A stretch of DNA of 50,561 bases from Cytophagales bacterium. Its GTDB lineage: Bacteria > Bacteroidota > Bacteroidia > Cytophagales > CCMP332. Position 1 is the stretch's first letter. Each line of letters starts with the position of its first letter. Location: assembly GCA_028279065.1 (NCBI GenBank), contig JANQSY010000054.1, positions 1-50,561 of the forward strand. Reading direction: 5' to 3'. The translations under genes and the position numbers were made by a program. The notes beneath the pieces are model-generated. The model did no database searches. It saw nothing but the letters and a program-made list of their open reading frames with translations, and was not told where the DNA came from. Positions 43,530 through 50,561 of this stretch are shown here, in pieces.

Positions 43530-44216
43530 TCAATCATTAAACACGAAGAATCCAAATCCTCCCGGATCACGGATTATTACATTATCCACTTCACCATTTG
43601 GGTTAAAATGCGTGATCTCCTCTGTGATAGGGATTCCCGCCTCCCGGATCTTCGGAATGATCACATCGTTTTTTCCTCCATTAAAATATGTAAGGGAAGG
43701 GTTGAAGAACAGGTGTGGGCAAGTATTGGGTTTCATCAGACTTATGCTAAATCCACTATTATGGGTAAGCACAATCCATCCAGAGTCCACTGTGCCCTGA
43801 GCTAACTTGAACCCCAGACCTTCATAAAAATTGCATGAATTGGCCATTGAAACACATTCAAGGCTGAGTCCCATCGAGTTTCCGAAAAGACATGAGGTGT
43901 TTTCGTCAGCTGAATAGGAGGGAGGGGCTGAAGTTTCGATTAGGTACACCCAAACGCCACCTGGATCAGAGAGCAAGTATCCATCCTCAATTTTGCAAAA
44001 AGAATAATGCTGTGCCAGTTCGTTTGCTTCTTTTTCCCAACTCTCTGCATACATCTTTAAGCCGGCCCTTGCATATCGATCGGGATTGATCTCCATCACT
44101 GCCTTGCCATCCGAAACTATGGTCGGGTGACTTTCAGACAGAACCTGAAAACCAGCTTTTTTATAAAAATCAATACTATTTAGCAGGTTGGGTGTTGGCG
44201 TTTGGAAAATGATCAT
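43530..44216 (-). CDS. Two-domain VOC-superfamily protein
   Basis: 228 residues holding two VOC halves: FQTPTPNLLNSIDFYKKAGFQVLSES and, after about 115 residues, MGLSLECVSMANSCNFYEGLGFKLAQG, with the endings WVYLIETS and NVIIRDPGGFGFFVFND. Metal ligands are not fully conserved, so enzymatic action is uncertain. It stands alone between two structured repeat regions. Confidence 0.85.
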   Translation of the reverse strand: MIIFQTPTPNLLNSIDFYKKAGFQVLSESHPTIVSDGKAVMEINPDRYARAGLKMYAESWEKEANELAQHYSFCKIEDGYLLSDPGGVWVYLIETSAPPSYSADENTSCLFGNSMGLSLECVSMANSCNFYEGLGFKLAQGTVDSGWIVLTHNSGFSISLMKPNTCPHLFFNPSLTYFNGGKNDVIIPKIREAGIPITEEITHFNPNGEVDNVIIRDPGGFGFFVFND

Positions 44217-44261
44217 AGCTATATGCAGTTTTGAGATTGGAAAAGTAAAAAAAGAACGTCA

Positions 44262-44320
44262 TTCCCCGGATGCTTTCGCCATCGGCCATAGCCTTTGGCG
44301 AAGGCCTAGCAGGCCGGGAA
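44262..44320. repeat. REP-like hairpin element
   Basis: TTCCCCGG (44262-44269) faces CCGGGAA (44314-44320), and GCTTTCGCC (44272-44280) faces GGCGAAGGC (44297-44305) with one mismatch. The whole can fold into a long hairpin of about 59 bases, preceded by CGTCA, like the common CGTCATTCCC-type extragenic palindromes. Confidence 0.55.
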
Positions 44321-44387
44321 ATTTCGATTCCTTAGTTCATGAAATTTTTGGTGTTAGATAATCAAGGACCTGAGAAGAATCCCAGTT

Positions 44388-44428
44388 TCTGAGGTCTCAT
44401 CGCCCTTCTTCAGGGGTAATCCCTCAGA
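44388..44428 (-). terminator. Possible terminator after the phosphodiester-glycosidase-like gene
   Basis: TCTGAGG (44388-44394) and CCTCAGA (44422-44428) form a 7-bp stem with a 27-base loop, a few bases beyond the stop at 44432. No T-run follows, so it is weak. AATCCCTCAGA here is also the inverse of TCTGAGGGATT at 43382-43392. Confidence 0.3.
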
Positions 44429-44431
44429 TTT

Positions 44432-45184
44432 CTATTTTTCTTCTATAACAAAGAACCACGGAACGGAAACCAAGGGATTACAATCCTTCTCTTCATACAC
44501 CCCTTCTTCAAAACAGGTTTGAATAACGGTGTATGGCCCCTCTTTCGATTTAATTCTCAATGCCAGTTGCGATTCCGGACCTTTTTCAAGTAAGGCTGCA
44601 TTGTTAAAACCCATGTTCTTAAGTAGGGTCCCAAATTCCTCCCCCGACCTTCCCTTGGAACCGGAGATAAAATAAACATACCCTGGGTTTCCTTCTCTTG
44701 TTGCCATAACGATTGAGCCAAACACCTTGTCATTTCCCTTCAGAGCAACATCTCCATTTTTTATTAGCGCAATATTCTGGACCACGGTGTGGTACTTGAG
44801 AATAGAATCTTGATCATAAAAGAATCCCGGCTTGTCGCCCACCAATGGATCCATGCAAAAGAAAGAGCTGTAATCGTTCATGGGTGAAAGATTCCACCCT
44901 TTGATCTTGAACATTCCAACATGCTTCCCTTCCTCGGTAAAGATCCCGGCATTGACGGCCAACAGGACCTTCTCATCCTCATCCAGGATATGTGTGGCAG
45001 TTGAGGTATGTCCCCAATCTCCGATCTTGCTTTGTTCCAGTCGTAAGCTTGAAATGGGTGTTTTGAAGATCCGTATATCAGGGATCCCCGTTTTTTCCTC
45101 CTTAATCAATTGATTCTGAGCTCCAAGCATCATGGGGATCAACAGAACCGCTGGGACCAGGAATAGAATTCTTGGTATGGTCAT
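44432..45184 (-). CDS. Phosphodiester glycosidase-like (NAGPA/DUF2233) protein
   Basis: 250 residues with a signal peptide ending near LGAQ. VLLAVNAGIFTEEGKHVGMFKIKGWNLSPMNDYSSFFCMDP is the DUF2233/NAGPA opening, and SGSKGRSGEEFGTLLKNMGFNNAALLEKGPESQLAL matches the family end with its Asn-Ala-Ala-Leu. It would act outside the cytoplasm on a sugar phosphodiester such as a polymer linkage. Monocistronic. Confidence 0.8.
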   Translation of the reverse strand: MTIPRILFLVPAVLLIPMMLGAQNQLIKEEKTGIPDIRIFKTPISSLRLEQSKIGDWGHTSTATHILDEDEKVLLAVNAGIFTEEGKHVGMFKIKGWNLSPMNDYSSFFCMDPLVGDKPGFFYDQDSILKYHTVVQNIALIKNGDVALKGNDKVFGSIVMATREGNPGYVYFISGSKGRSGEEFGTLLKNMGFNNAALLEKGPESQLALRIKSKEGPYTVIQTCFEEGVYEEKDCNPLVSVPWFFVIEEK

Positions 45185-45202
45185 GTGGTTTTAGTGCGTT
45201 AG

Positions 45203-45636
45203 TTGGTTCCAAAATATACAACCATGGCCATTCCGTCATTCTCCCGGCGACCTTTTTTGGCATTTTTAGAGCTAAAAAAGTGGATCCAGAAATCCTCTCT
45301 CAACAGTGGCATGGATGCTTTATCGGGAACCAAAAAGGAAATAATCAATATGCATTCCCTAGCCCAGTCATTATCGGAGCATTGATCAAACCCATCACCA
45401 GTTTCCTGAGGGCCATTGTGATCACAAAAAAGACCATCAGCCGTAATGTGACCAAAAGTGAACTAGAAGTCCTGAAAATGATCGTGAACGGTTATTCCAC
45501 AAATGAGATCGCCGACTTATTATTCATTAGCGAGCACACTGCTATCACTGACAGAAAGAGGCCCATCGAGAAGTTCAAGGCACGAAATAGAGCCCAGATG
45601 GTCAAAAGTGCCTGTCAAGTCTACGCCTTCGACTAA
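45203..45636 (+). pseudogene. Decayed NarL/LuxR-type response regulator
   Basis: Two frames carry parts of one protein. In one frame (to the TGA at about 45387) the end SGMDALSGTKKEIINMHSLA resembles the last helix of a receiver domain. In the other frame, NVTKSELEVLKMIVNGYSTNEIADLLFISEHT is a LuxR HTH that runs to 45636. A frameshift near 45380 would split the gene. The rest of the receiver, including the phospho-Asp, is absent. The frame at 45172 begins inside the start of the opposite gene, so it is not real. Confidence 0.55.
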
Positions 45637-45713
45637 ATATCCCCAAAAATGGGGATTGATTTCGGGCGTGATTTGATGCTTGTTTCAGTTTGATTTGATT
45701 AAACCCATTTCAA

Positions 45714-46106
45714 TTGGACTATAAAACAATAGAAATCTTTCTTATTGTCTTCGCGCTCCTCTACGTGGTGTTTGAGGTGGTTTTAAATGTGATAGGAAAC
45801 GATGAGGATACCACCAACGTATTCCTGAACAAATGGTCCAGGGGAGAGTTTTTGTTTATCCCTTTCGCATTGGGAGCCATTTGTGGGCACTTATTTCTAG
45901 GGGTTTATAAAAATCCTTTTCCTAATGACATTTTTTCCTGGATATCCAACGAGATGCTTGCTGTAGCGCTTCTTGCGCTGGTCTCTATTCTTCTATGGTT
46001 GCTGGGAAAGTTCTCCAGTTTTCAAAGAACCAATACTATCATTTCTATAATTCTTTTGTCTGGCCTTGCGTACGGACATTTTTTTTGGTCAATGAGACAT
46101 CCCTAG
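45714..46106 (+). CDS. Small membrane protein, first gene of the DUF2589/amidase cluster
   Basis: About 130 residues, with four hydrophobic segments (about 6-25, 47-65, 80-97, 105-122). No family recognised. The start is a TTG at 45714; there is no ATG in frame near it. The next gene begins 9 bp after its stop. Confidence 0.6.
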   Translation: MDYKTIEIFLIVFALLYVVFEVVLNVIGNDEDTTNVFLNKWSRGEFLFIPFALGAICGHLFLGVYKNPFPNDIFSWISNEMLAVALLALVSILLWLLGKFSSFQRTNTIISIILLSGLAYGHFFWSMRHP

Positions 46107-46115
46107 AGCTGAACT

Positions 46116-46490
46116 ATGAAATACCTAAAGGCAGTAAGAACGATCATAATTGTTGTTTTCAGCGCATTGGTGTTGATCGATCTTTACCTGGTGTTTTCTG
46201 AGGACTACCCCACCTTTAGCAAGGTTTTCCATGTATATCGGAAAGGACTGGTTTGGATGTCCTTCGTATTTGGAGGCTTGATCTTCAAGATCTTCTTTAA
46301 CCGCCCAGCCAATAGCTGGAAAAGTGAGCTCTATGGTTTCGGTGTTTTTCTTGCCTGTGCCATTCTGATATTCTTCTTGGCAAGATTCATAGAGTTTACT
46401 CCAACCAATCTTTTGGAGTTTTCTCTGATGGCAGTAGGAGGAATACTAGCCAGAATTTTTTGGCCTCAGTATAAATTACCTACAGCTTAA
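46116..46490 (+). CDS. Small membrane protein, second gene of the cluster
   Basis: 124 residues, four hydrophobic segments (about 7-28, 45-58, 72-90, 95-112). Similar in size and topology to the preceding protein, perhaps a partner or diverged paralog. No family recognised. DUF2589 gene begins 14 bp later. Confidence 0.65.
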   Translation: MKYLKAVRTIIIVVFSALVLIDLYLVFSEDYPTFSKVFHVYRKGLVWMSFVFGGLIFKIFFNRPANSWKSELYGFGVFLACAILIFFLARFIEFTPTNLLEFSLMAVGGILARIFWPQYKLPTA

Positions 46491-46504
46491 AGATCCAAAA
46501 CGAA

Positions 46505-47281
46505 ATGGCAAATCAAGAAAATACTCCCCAAAACAGCCCTGATGAGAACATGCCTGAAATTACCCTTTCTTCTGCTTTGCTTGCACCGCTTGGATCAATA
46601 TTTGAGGCTCAGATCCATTCCGCAAGATCCTTTTTGAATTTCTTACTTCAGATGGGATTTCGCCACCAATACACAGAAGAAGAGAAAGAGGACCTGGAGG
46701 AAAATAATCCGGAAGAATACAGCACAATCATAGAGGGGGAAGAGGGAAGAAAGGAAATACAGGAAATCCTGAAGAAGAAAAGGGACTTGGAGGCAGACAA
46801 TCAAACCCTTCCCAGATCCGATGTTCAAAGACTCAAAGAACTGAATGCCAAGCATGGCAATTTGTTTTCACAGATCATTGAATATTACGATGATGCCGGA
46901 AACGAAATGATGCTAAATATCCCTAACCTGGCATTGCTTCCTGTTAAACCCTTGTCAATAAATGAAGCGGAATTCTCCTATGAATTTGAAGTTTCGAAGA
47001 CAAAGGAATGGACCAATCGTCAAGGAGAAAATTGGGTTAAGGAGGATAAGAAAGGCAGCTCAAGACCATGGTACCTGATCAAAGAACCGAAATCCTTACG
47101 TGGGCGTATTGGCGCAAAAAAGGTTAAATCCAAGGAAGAGACAGAGTCCTCATCGGCCATATCGATAAGAATGAAGATAGGAACCACGGAAATGCCCTAT
47201 GGGCTGGAAAAATTAATGGTTCACCTTACAAATTCATCGGAGGTGATCGAAACCAAAGACAGTAATAATTCAGAAGAGTAA
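46505..47281 (+). CDS. DUF2589-family protein (long form)
   Basis: 258 residues, no signal peptide. The core resembles DUF2589: an amphipathic helix (ITLSSALLAPLGSIFEAQIHSARSFLNFLLQMGF), a central charged insertion with coiled-coil character (residues about 57-115), then strands NIPNLALLPVKPLSINEAEFSYEFEV and SAISIRMKIGTTEMPYGLEKLMVHL. The order matches the shorter DUF2589 protein that follows. Function unknown. Confidence 0.75.
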   Translation: MANQENTPQNSPDENMPEITLSSALLAPLGSIFEAQIHSARSFLNFLLQMGFRHQYTEEEKEDLEENNPEEYSTIIEGEEGRKEIQEILKKKRDLEADNQTLPRSDVQRLKELNAKHGNLFSQIIEYYDDAGNEMMLNIPNLALLPVKPLSINEAEFSYEFEVSKTKEWTNRQGENWVKEDKKGSSRPWYLIKEPKSLRGRIGAKKVKSKEETESSSAISIRMKIGTTEMPYGLEKLMVHLTNSSEVIETKDSNNSEE

Positions 47282-47299
47282 AACCTAAATTTTATTAAA

Positions 47300-47902
47300 A
47301 TGGCAGAAAAGAAAAGCGACAAACAATCTGATTCAGAGGACGATGCAGATACAAATCCTATGGTAGCGTCCCCATCGGAGTTTTCTAAAATTCCCTTGGA
47401 TTTTATTATTGCCTCTCCCTTATTGACTACAATTGAAGCTCATAAGTTGGCCGCAATGACGACGCTTGATTTCGTCAATTCCCTAAAGGATGCTGGCAAT
47501 GTTGAGTTTGAAGTAGTTGCACAGAAAAAGGATGCTACAGGAGCTACTGAGGCAAGCAAAAAGGTGAATGTTCCGATCCTGGCGTTGACCAAGGTCCCAA
47601 GTTTAAATTTTGACTCCTTAAGCGTCAACTTTAACTATAATATTTCTCAAATAGTTAAGGAAACCAATGAGAAGAAATCCAAACTTTCAGCGAAAATTGG
47701 GACCACAGGAATTCTGTCGAAATTCGTTTCGGCAAGCATTAACGGTTCGATTGAAAATACCTCCAATAGGGAGAACACTGTAAATCGAGGCGGAACCCTG
47801 GATGTTAAACTCCATGTGAGTGAATCAGCATTACCGGCAGGCCTGGAAAAGGTAATTAACGCAATAGTTGAGAACATCGAGATCCCAGAAGGGGGAAAGT
47901 AA
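47300..47902 (+). CDS. DUF2589-family protein (short form)
   Basis: 200 residues, no signal peptide, acidic N-terminus. IPLDFIIASPLLTTIEAHKLAAMTTLDFVNSL and VNVPILALTKVPSLNFDSLSVNFNYNI are typical of DUF2589, and TLDVKLHVSESALPAGLEKVINAI closes it. It parallels the preceding protein segment by segment, so the two are paralogs. Function unknown. Confidence 0.8.
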   Translation: MAEKKSDKQSDSEDDADTNPMVASPSEFSKIPLDFIIASPLLTTIEAHKLAAMTTLDFVNSLKDAGNVEFEVVAQKKDATGATEASKKVNVPILALTKVPSLNFDSLSVNFNYNISQIVKETNEKKSKLSAKIGTTGILSKFVSASINGSIENTSNRENTVNRGGTLDVKLHVSESALPAGLEKVINAIVENIEIPEGGK

Positions 47903-48023
47903 GGATAGCCAGTTGGCCGAAGGTAGCCTGGACAAACAAATTTGGGTTACTCAACTGGTTCAAGATCCGAAGGGTGAGATTTTCTCCCGAAGGAGTTTTT
48001 AGGAAGCTTAATTTTTCATTCGG
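47903..48023 (+). other. Short gap with a possible small ORF
   Basis: A frame from TTG at 47913 to TAG at 48002 reads a 29-residue peptide (with LDKQIWVTQLVQDPKGEIF inside). It could be a real small protein or chance; there is no ATG. Confidence 0.25.
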
Positions 48024-48449
48024 ATGGAGAACAAAGTTCCCGGCTTGGCCCAGGAGCTGGTGGAAGAAGCTATAAGGGCCGATATCACCATGCATGAAAT
48101 GCAAATGGAGGAGTGGCTTAGGATTGCCAGCCATCCACCCAAGGGAGAGCATATACCCAAGGACCTATTGGTTGGATTTGGGGGTGATCAATACCTTGCT
48201 TTGAAGGAATTGAAATTAGATCTCAAGCTTAAACCGGTTCCGGTCAAGGGCTTTTTCAATCGCCTTAAGGCATCAACCAAGGTCCTGTTTGGACGTCATT
48301 TTCTTCGAGAAGGGCAAACGGTTTTTTTCGAAGTATGCAAGGAGGGTGAACAAGGTGGTCATTCATTTCAAATAATAGTTAGAAGAGGACCCGACGGAGA
48401 GTTTGAATCGAGTGTTGAGGACTCCGGTAAAATCAACGAAAGTAAATAG
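48024..48449 (+). CDS. Small DUF2589-like protein of the cluster
   Basis: 141 residues. Its order mirrors the two DUF2589 proteins: a first helix (GLAQELVEEAIRADITMHEMQMEEWLRIAS), strands in DQYLALKELKLDLKLKPVPV, and a final strand HSFQIIVRRGPDGEFESSVED. No signal peptide. A distant homolog is inferred; no profile was run. The amidase gene begins 1 bp after its stop. Confidence 0.6.
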   Translation: MENKVPGLAQELVEEAIRADITMHEMQMEEWLRIASHPPKGEHIPKDLLVGFGGDQYLALKELKLDLKLKPVPVKGFFNRLKASTKVLFGRHFLREGQTVFFEVCKEGEQGGHSFQIIVRRGPDGEFESSVEDSGKINESK

Positions 48450-48450
48450 T

Positions 48451-49791
48451 ATGGATTTTATTCCCGGAACGCTGGATTACAGAGATAGACTCCTTAGACA
48501 TGCGATTCGAAAGTATTCCTCGAGACCCCTTGCTTCTGTCACTCATGTTGCAGTGCATCATAGTCTTACCAAGACGGGTAGCGCTGAATCATTCGCCAGA
48601 TATCATGTTCGGACAAACGAATGGCCGGGAATAGGCTACCACTTCGTGATCGAGAAGAACGGAACGGTTAAATGGTGCAACGATCTTGAGGTGAAATCAT
48701 ATCATGTCGGGAAAAGCAACTCTTTCTCTGTTGGCATTTGTATGGTAGGGGACTTTAGGGTTCAGAGTCTTGAAGAGGTACAGCTGAGACCACTGATCAA
48801 ATTGCTGAAGTTTCTGAAGAGGGAACTTGCAATTTCCAATGAGAACATTTGGGGGCATAATGAATTCCAGGATTATGATTGGAAAGAATGCCCCTGCGTT
48901 GACATGTCCATGATAAGGTCCAGGGCTTCAGGCAAACGTAAGGTTCTGATGCGAAGAGATCTTGTAAAAGGGAGGAAATTTGACTTCAATTCCTTCGATC
49001 TGGGACCAGAAGCCATACTCGATCCAAATTTCCTTTTCAACAAACCCGGAGAAAGTGTAATAACAGCAGCAAATCGCATGAAGGCGAGGGATTTGGGCGA
49101 GGTAAAAAAGCGGAACCGCTTGGTGGATGTAAAGAAAAGAAGCAAGGTCCCGAGAAAGGTTAAGATCAAGGGCCCCATTGAATCACTCCCACCAAGGTTG
49201 GAATCATTGATCAGAGCTATGGACGGTAAAGGCTTCCGCTATTTTTCCGATGATTCAAAGCCGTTTAACCTTAATATCGTGGGTCTTAGATCCCAGACCG
49301 ATCAGCCTAATAGATTTGATGATGAAATATGGGTTTTCTGGAAGTATGACAATACCTGGACTCTAAAAACCTATAAGGCCACCGCCGATCCCGGACTCAC
49401 CTATTTAAATGATCCCATCAATGATTCAGGCACCGCAATACTTAAGGAGGGACAATATTTGTCCTCGTACAGATTGGGAAAACATAGAAATAGGTATGAG
49501 GCTCTGGTTCAGGCTAAACCGGTCACGGTCATTCGCGATTTCGATCGGGATAGTGTATTGGATTATGACTCCGGAAAGGAACAAACAGGTTTTTTCGGAA
49601 TCAATATTCACAGGGCAACGGCAAAAGGTGAATCACAATATGTAAATAAGTGGTCAGCAGGGTGCCAGGTTTTTGCCAGGAGTTGGGAGTTCAAGGAGTT
49701 TATACAAACCTGCAATAAATCCAGAAGCATCTGGGGAAATAGTTTTACTTACACCTTGTTATCCAGATCTGAACTCAGCTTAAGCGTTTGA
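48451..49791 (+). CDS. Two-domain peptidoglycan enzyme: amidase_2 plus L,D-transpeptidase-like
   Basis: 446 residues from the ATG at 48451. Residues about 1-160 are N-acetylmuramoyl-L-alanine amidase (amidase_2/PGRP): VAVHH with H36 or H37, GIGYHFVI with Y63, WGHNE with H136, and KECPC with K145 and C147, matching the T7 lysozyme Zn ligands and catalytic Tyr/Lys. A lysine-rich linker follows. Residues about 250-440 have NIHRA (H387) and WSAGC (S402-C405), like the HX14-17[S/T]HGC core of L,D-transpeptidases but with Ala for the second His. No signal peptide is seen, so it may leave the cell through the neighbours or act after lysis. Confidence 0.85.
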   Translation: MDFIPGTLDYRDRLLRHAIRKYSSRPLASVTHVAVHHSLTKTGSAESFARYHVRTNEWPGIGYHFVIEKNGTVKWCNDLEVKSYHVGKSNSFSVGICMVGDFRVQSLEEVQLRPLIKLLKFLKRELAISNENIWGHNEFQDYDWKECPCVDMSMIRSRASGKRKVLMRRDLVKGRKFDFNSFDLGPEAILDPNFLFNKPGESVITAANRMKARDLGEVKKRNRLVDVKKRSKVPRKVKIKGPIESLPPRLESLIRAMDGKGFRYFSDDSKPFNLNIVGLRSQTDQPNRFDDEIWVFWKYDNTWTLKTYKATADPGLTYLNDPINDSGTAILKEGQYLSSYRLGKHRNRYEALVQAKPVTVIRDFDRDSVLDYDSGKEQTGFFGINIHRATAKGESQYVNKWSAGCQVFARSWEFKEFIQTCNKSRSIWGNSFTYTLLSRSELSLSV

Positions 49792-49812
49792 AATCAGATC
49801 GAAGGAGCCCGC

Positions 49813-50561
49813 TCAGGGTTTGAAGTATTGCTCGAAAATGTTCTTGCTAAAGAAGTTTCCAAATGTTGCAATGGCCTTTAGCCCTTCGGTATTCGAATTC
49901 ACATTCAAGGCTTTCATCGTTGTCATTTGCTTCATAAAATCCTTAAGTTCGATTTTTAACTTTCCCCTCCCAACAACTGGCTGGTCGGCATCGGGTCCAT
50001 CATAAACGGTGATGAATAAAGTACTGGTATCTGACCAAACATCAAATCCCTTGTCATCCTTTACATCCTTGAAGCCTTCAAAATAGTATGTCTTGCCTTC
50101 CTCGGACAGGAGTTGACAACTGTATAGCATTTTTTTGCCCTCTCCTTCATCCGGATTATCAACAAACAAGTTAAAGGTTCCATTTATTGCGCTTAAGGCG
50201 GAATCAGAAAGAGCCTTCGCCCTCATAACGCCATTTAATTTTGCCTGGTGGGATTTGTTTTGGACAAAGGTCTTAACATCATCCGATTGTATGGTTAATA
50301 TGAAATCAAACTCGGAATTTTCGGCCTTGCCGGTTTCAAAACCTTTTTCATAATCAACGTTAGCATCTTTTGTGAAATAGCCGGTCATCCTTTCGGTAAA
50401 CTGAACCCCTGGCACTACCGACGATCCATTTTTATTTGGAACTAAATCGGGATTAAAATCATAGGGAATATTCCAGCCTTTTTCTTCGGCAATTTTTTCA
50501 CAGTTGCGTTCCGATATTCCGCTTATTGTCAACAATGGATTCGTCCCTACCGGCCTTGGGA
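49813..50561 (-). CDS. C-terminal part of a GMC/cholesterol-oxidase-type flavoprotein (5' end outside window)
   Basis: The frame stays open to the right edge, so the protein is truncated at its N-terminus. PVGTNPLLTISGISERNCEKIAEE resembles the C-terminal substrate/FAD-binding end of GMC-type oxidoreductases. The following domain of about 200 residues (GVQFTERMTGYF, KMLYSCQLLSEEGKTYYFEGFKDVKD, DVWSDTSTLFITVYDG) resembles the extension found after such flavoproteins, from memory. The TTG at 50535 is not the real start. Substrate unknown. Confidence 0.65.
   Translation of the reverse strand, partial: PRPVGTNPLLTISGISERNCEKIAEEKGWNIPYDFNPDLVPNKNGSSVVPGVQFTERMTGYFTKDANVDYEKGFETGKAENSEFDFILTIQSDDVKTFVQNKSHQAKLNGVMRAKALSDSALSAINGTFNLFVDNPDEGEGKKMLYSCQLLSEEGKTYYFEGFKDVKDDKGFDVWSDTSTLFITVYDGPDADQPVVGRGKLKIELKDFMKQMTTMKALNVNSNTEGLKAIATFGNFFSKNIFEQYFKP

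Noticed and set aside
43407-43805. Plus-strand ORF over the end of the VOC gene
   Set aside because: It is an antisense shadow that starts inside the inverted-repeat element and has no recognised motif.
45172-45202. Start of a long ORF overlapping the phosphodiester-glycosidase-like gene
   Set aside because: It begins inside the start of the opposite gene; the N-terminal residues show no family match and the receiver-like residues lie in a second frame.
47913-48002. Small 29-residue ORF between a DUF2589 gene and the next
   Set aside because: It has only a TTG start, no RBS or promoter sign, and may be chance; kept as a low-confidence note on the gap.

Overview
The window looks like chromosome of a Bacteroidota bacterium, probably a free-living member of the Cytophagales/Cyclobacteriaceae type. 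The reasons are: two proteins with type IX secretion (T9SS) C-terminal sorting domains and a large secreted repeat protein; a TonB receptor with an N-terminal carboxypeptidase-regulatory-like domain; two LytS/LytTR pairs; families such as DUF4136 and DUF4199; and promoters of the TAnnTTTG (-7) kind with little Shine-Dalgarno. No tRNA, rRNA, CRISPR array, transposase or phage structural gene was seen.

Left part (1-10030). A partial secreted protein made of five exactly 137-residue modules is followed by a TfoX-like protein, a di-heme peroxidase lipoprotein, a DUF4136 lipoprotein, diaminopimelate decarboxylase (lysA), an orphan membrane histidine kinase, an intradiol-dioxygenase-like lipoprotein overlapping a sulfotransferase, and a MarR repressor divergent from an NmrA-type reductase. 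A perfect palindrome lies between the last two and touches both promoters.

Middle-left (10038-17884, all minus). A tightly packed run, probably one operon, reads PagL-like deacylase, Rieske oxygenase, DinB-fold lipoprotein, MmcQ/YjbR, NTF2-like, NAD-dependent epimerase, DUF2834 and TfoX-like. An exported pirin and a LamG/T9SS protein lie just upstream.

Middle (18044-30762). A TonB receptor, LytS-type kinase and LytTR regulator form an operon. Then follow minus-strand genes: SRPBCC, cupin, lipoprotein, CPBP protease, BASS transporter, PAP2 phosphatase, and an operon (multi-TM protein, DUF2459, DUF1697, YgaC/TfoX-like, PLP decarboxylase) that begins beside a 23-bp palindrome resembling a metal-regulator operator.

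Middle-right (30847-43255). This holds an outer-membrane protein, a DNA-repair-like operon (DoxX, AlaDH/PNT-like, AlkD-like, spore-photolyase-like radical SAM), a membrane-anchored LuxR regulator with a DUF4199 gene preceded by direct repeats, a GT-C-like membrane protein, a VOC protein, a MATE pump, an FG-GAP/ASPIC T9SS protein with a short palindromic repeat inserted in frame, and a second LytS/LytTR pair.

Right end (43256-50561). A VOC gene sits between structured intergenic repeats. It is followed by a phosphodiester-glycosidase-like protein and a decayed NarL-type regulator. A six-gene plus-strand cluster of two small membrane proteins, two DUF2589 proteins, a shorter related-looking protein, and a two-domain peptidoglycan enzyme (amidase_2 plus an L,D-transpeptidase-like domain) is the best candidate for an undescribed system. 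The window ends inside the C-terminal part of what looks like a GMC/cholesterol-oxidase-type flavoprotein.
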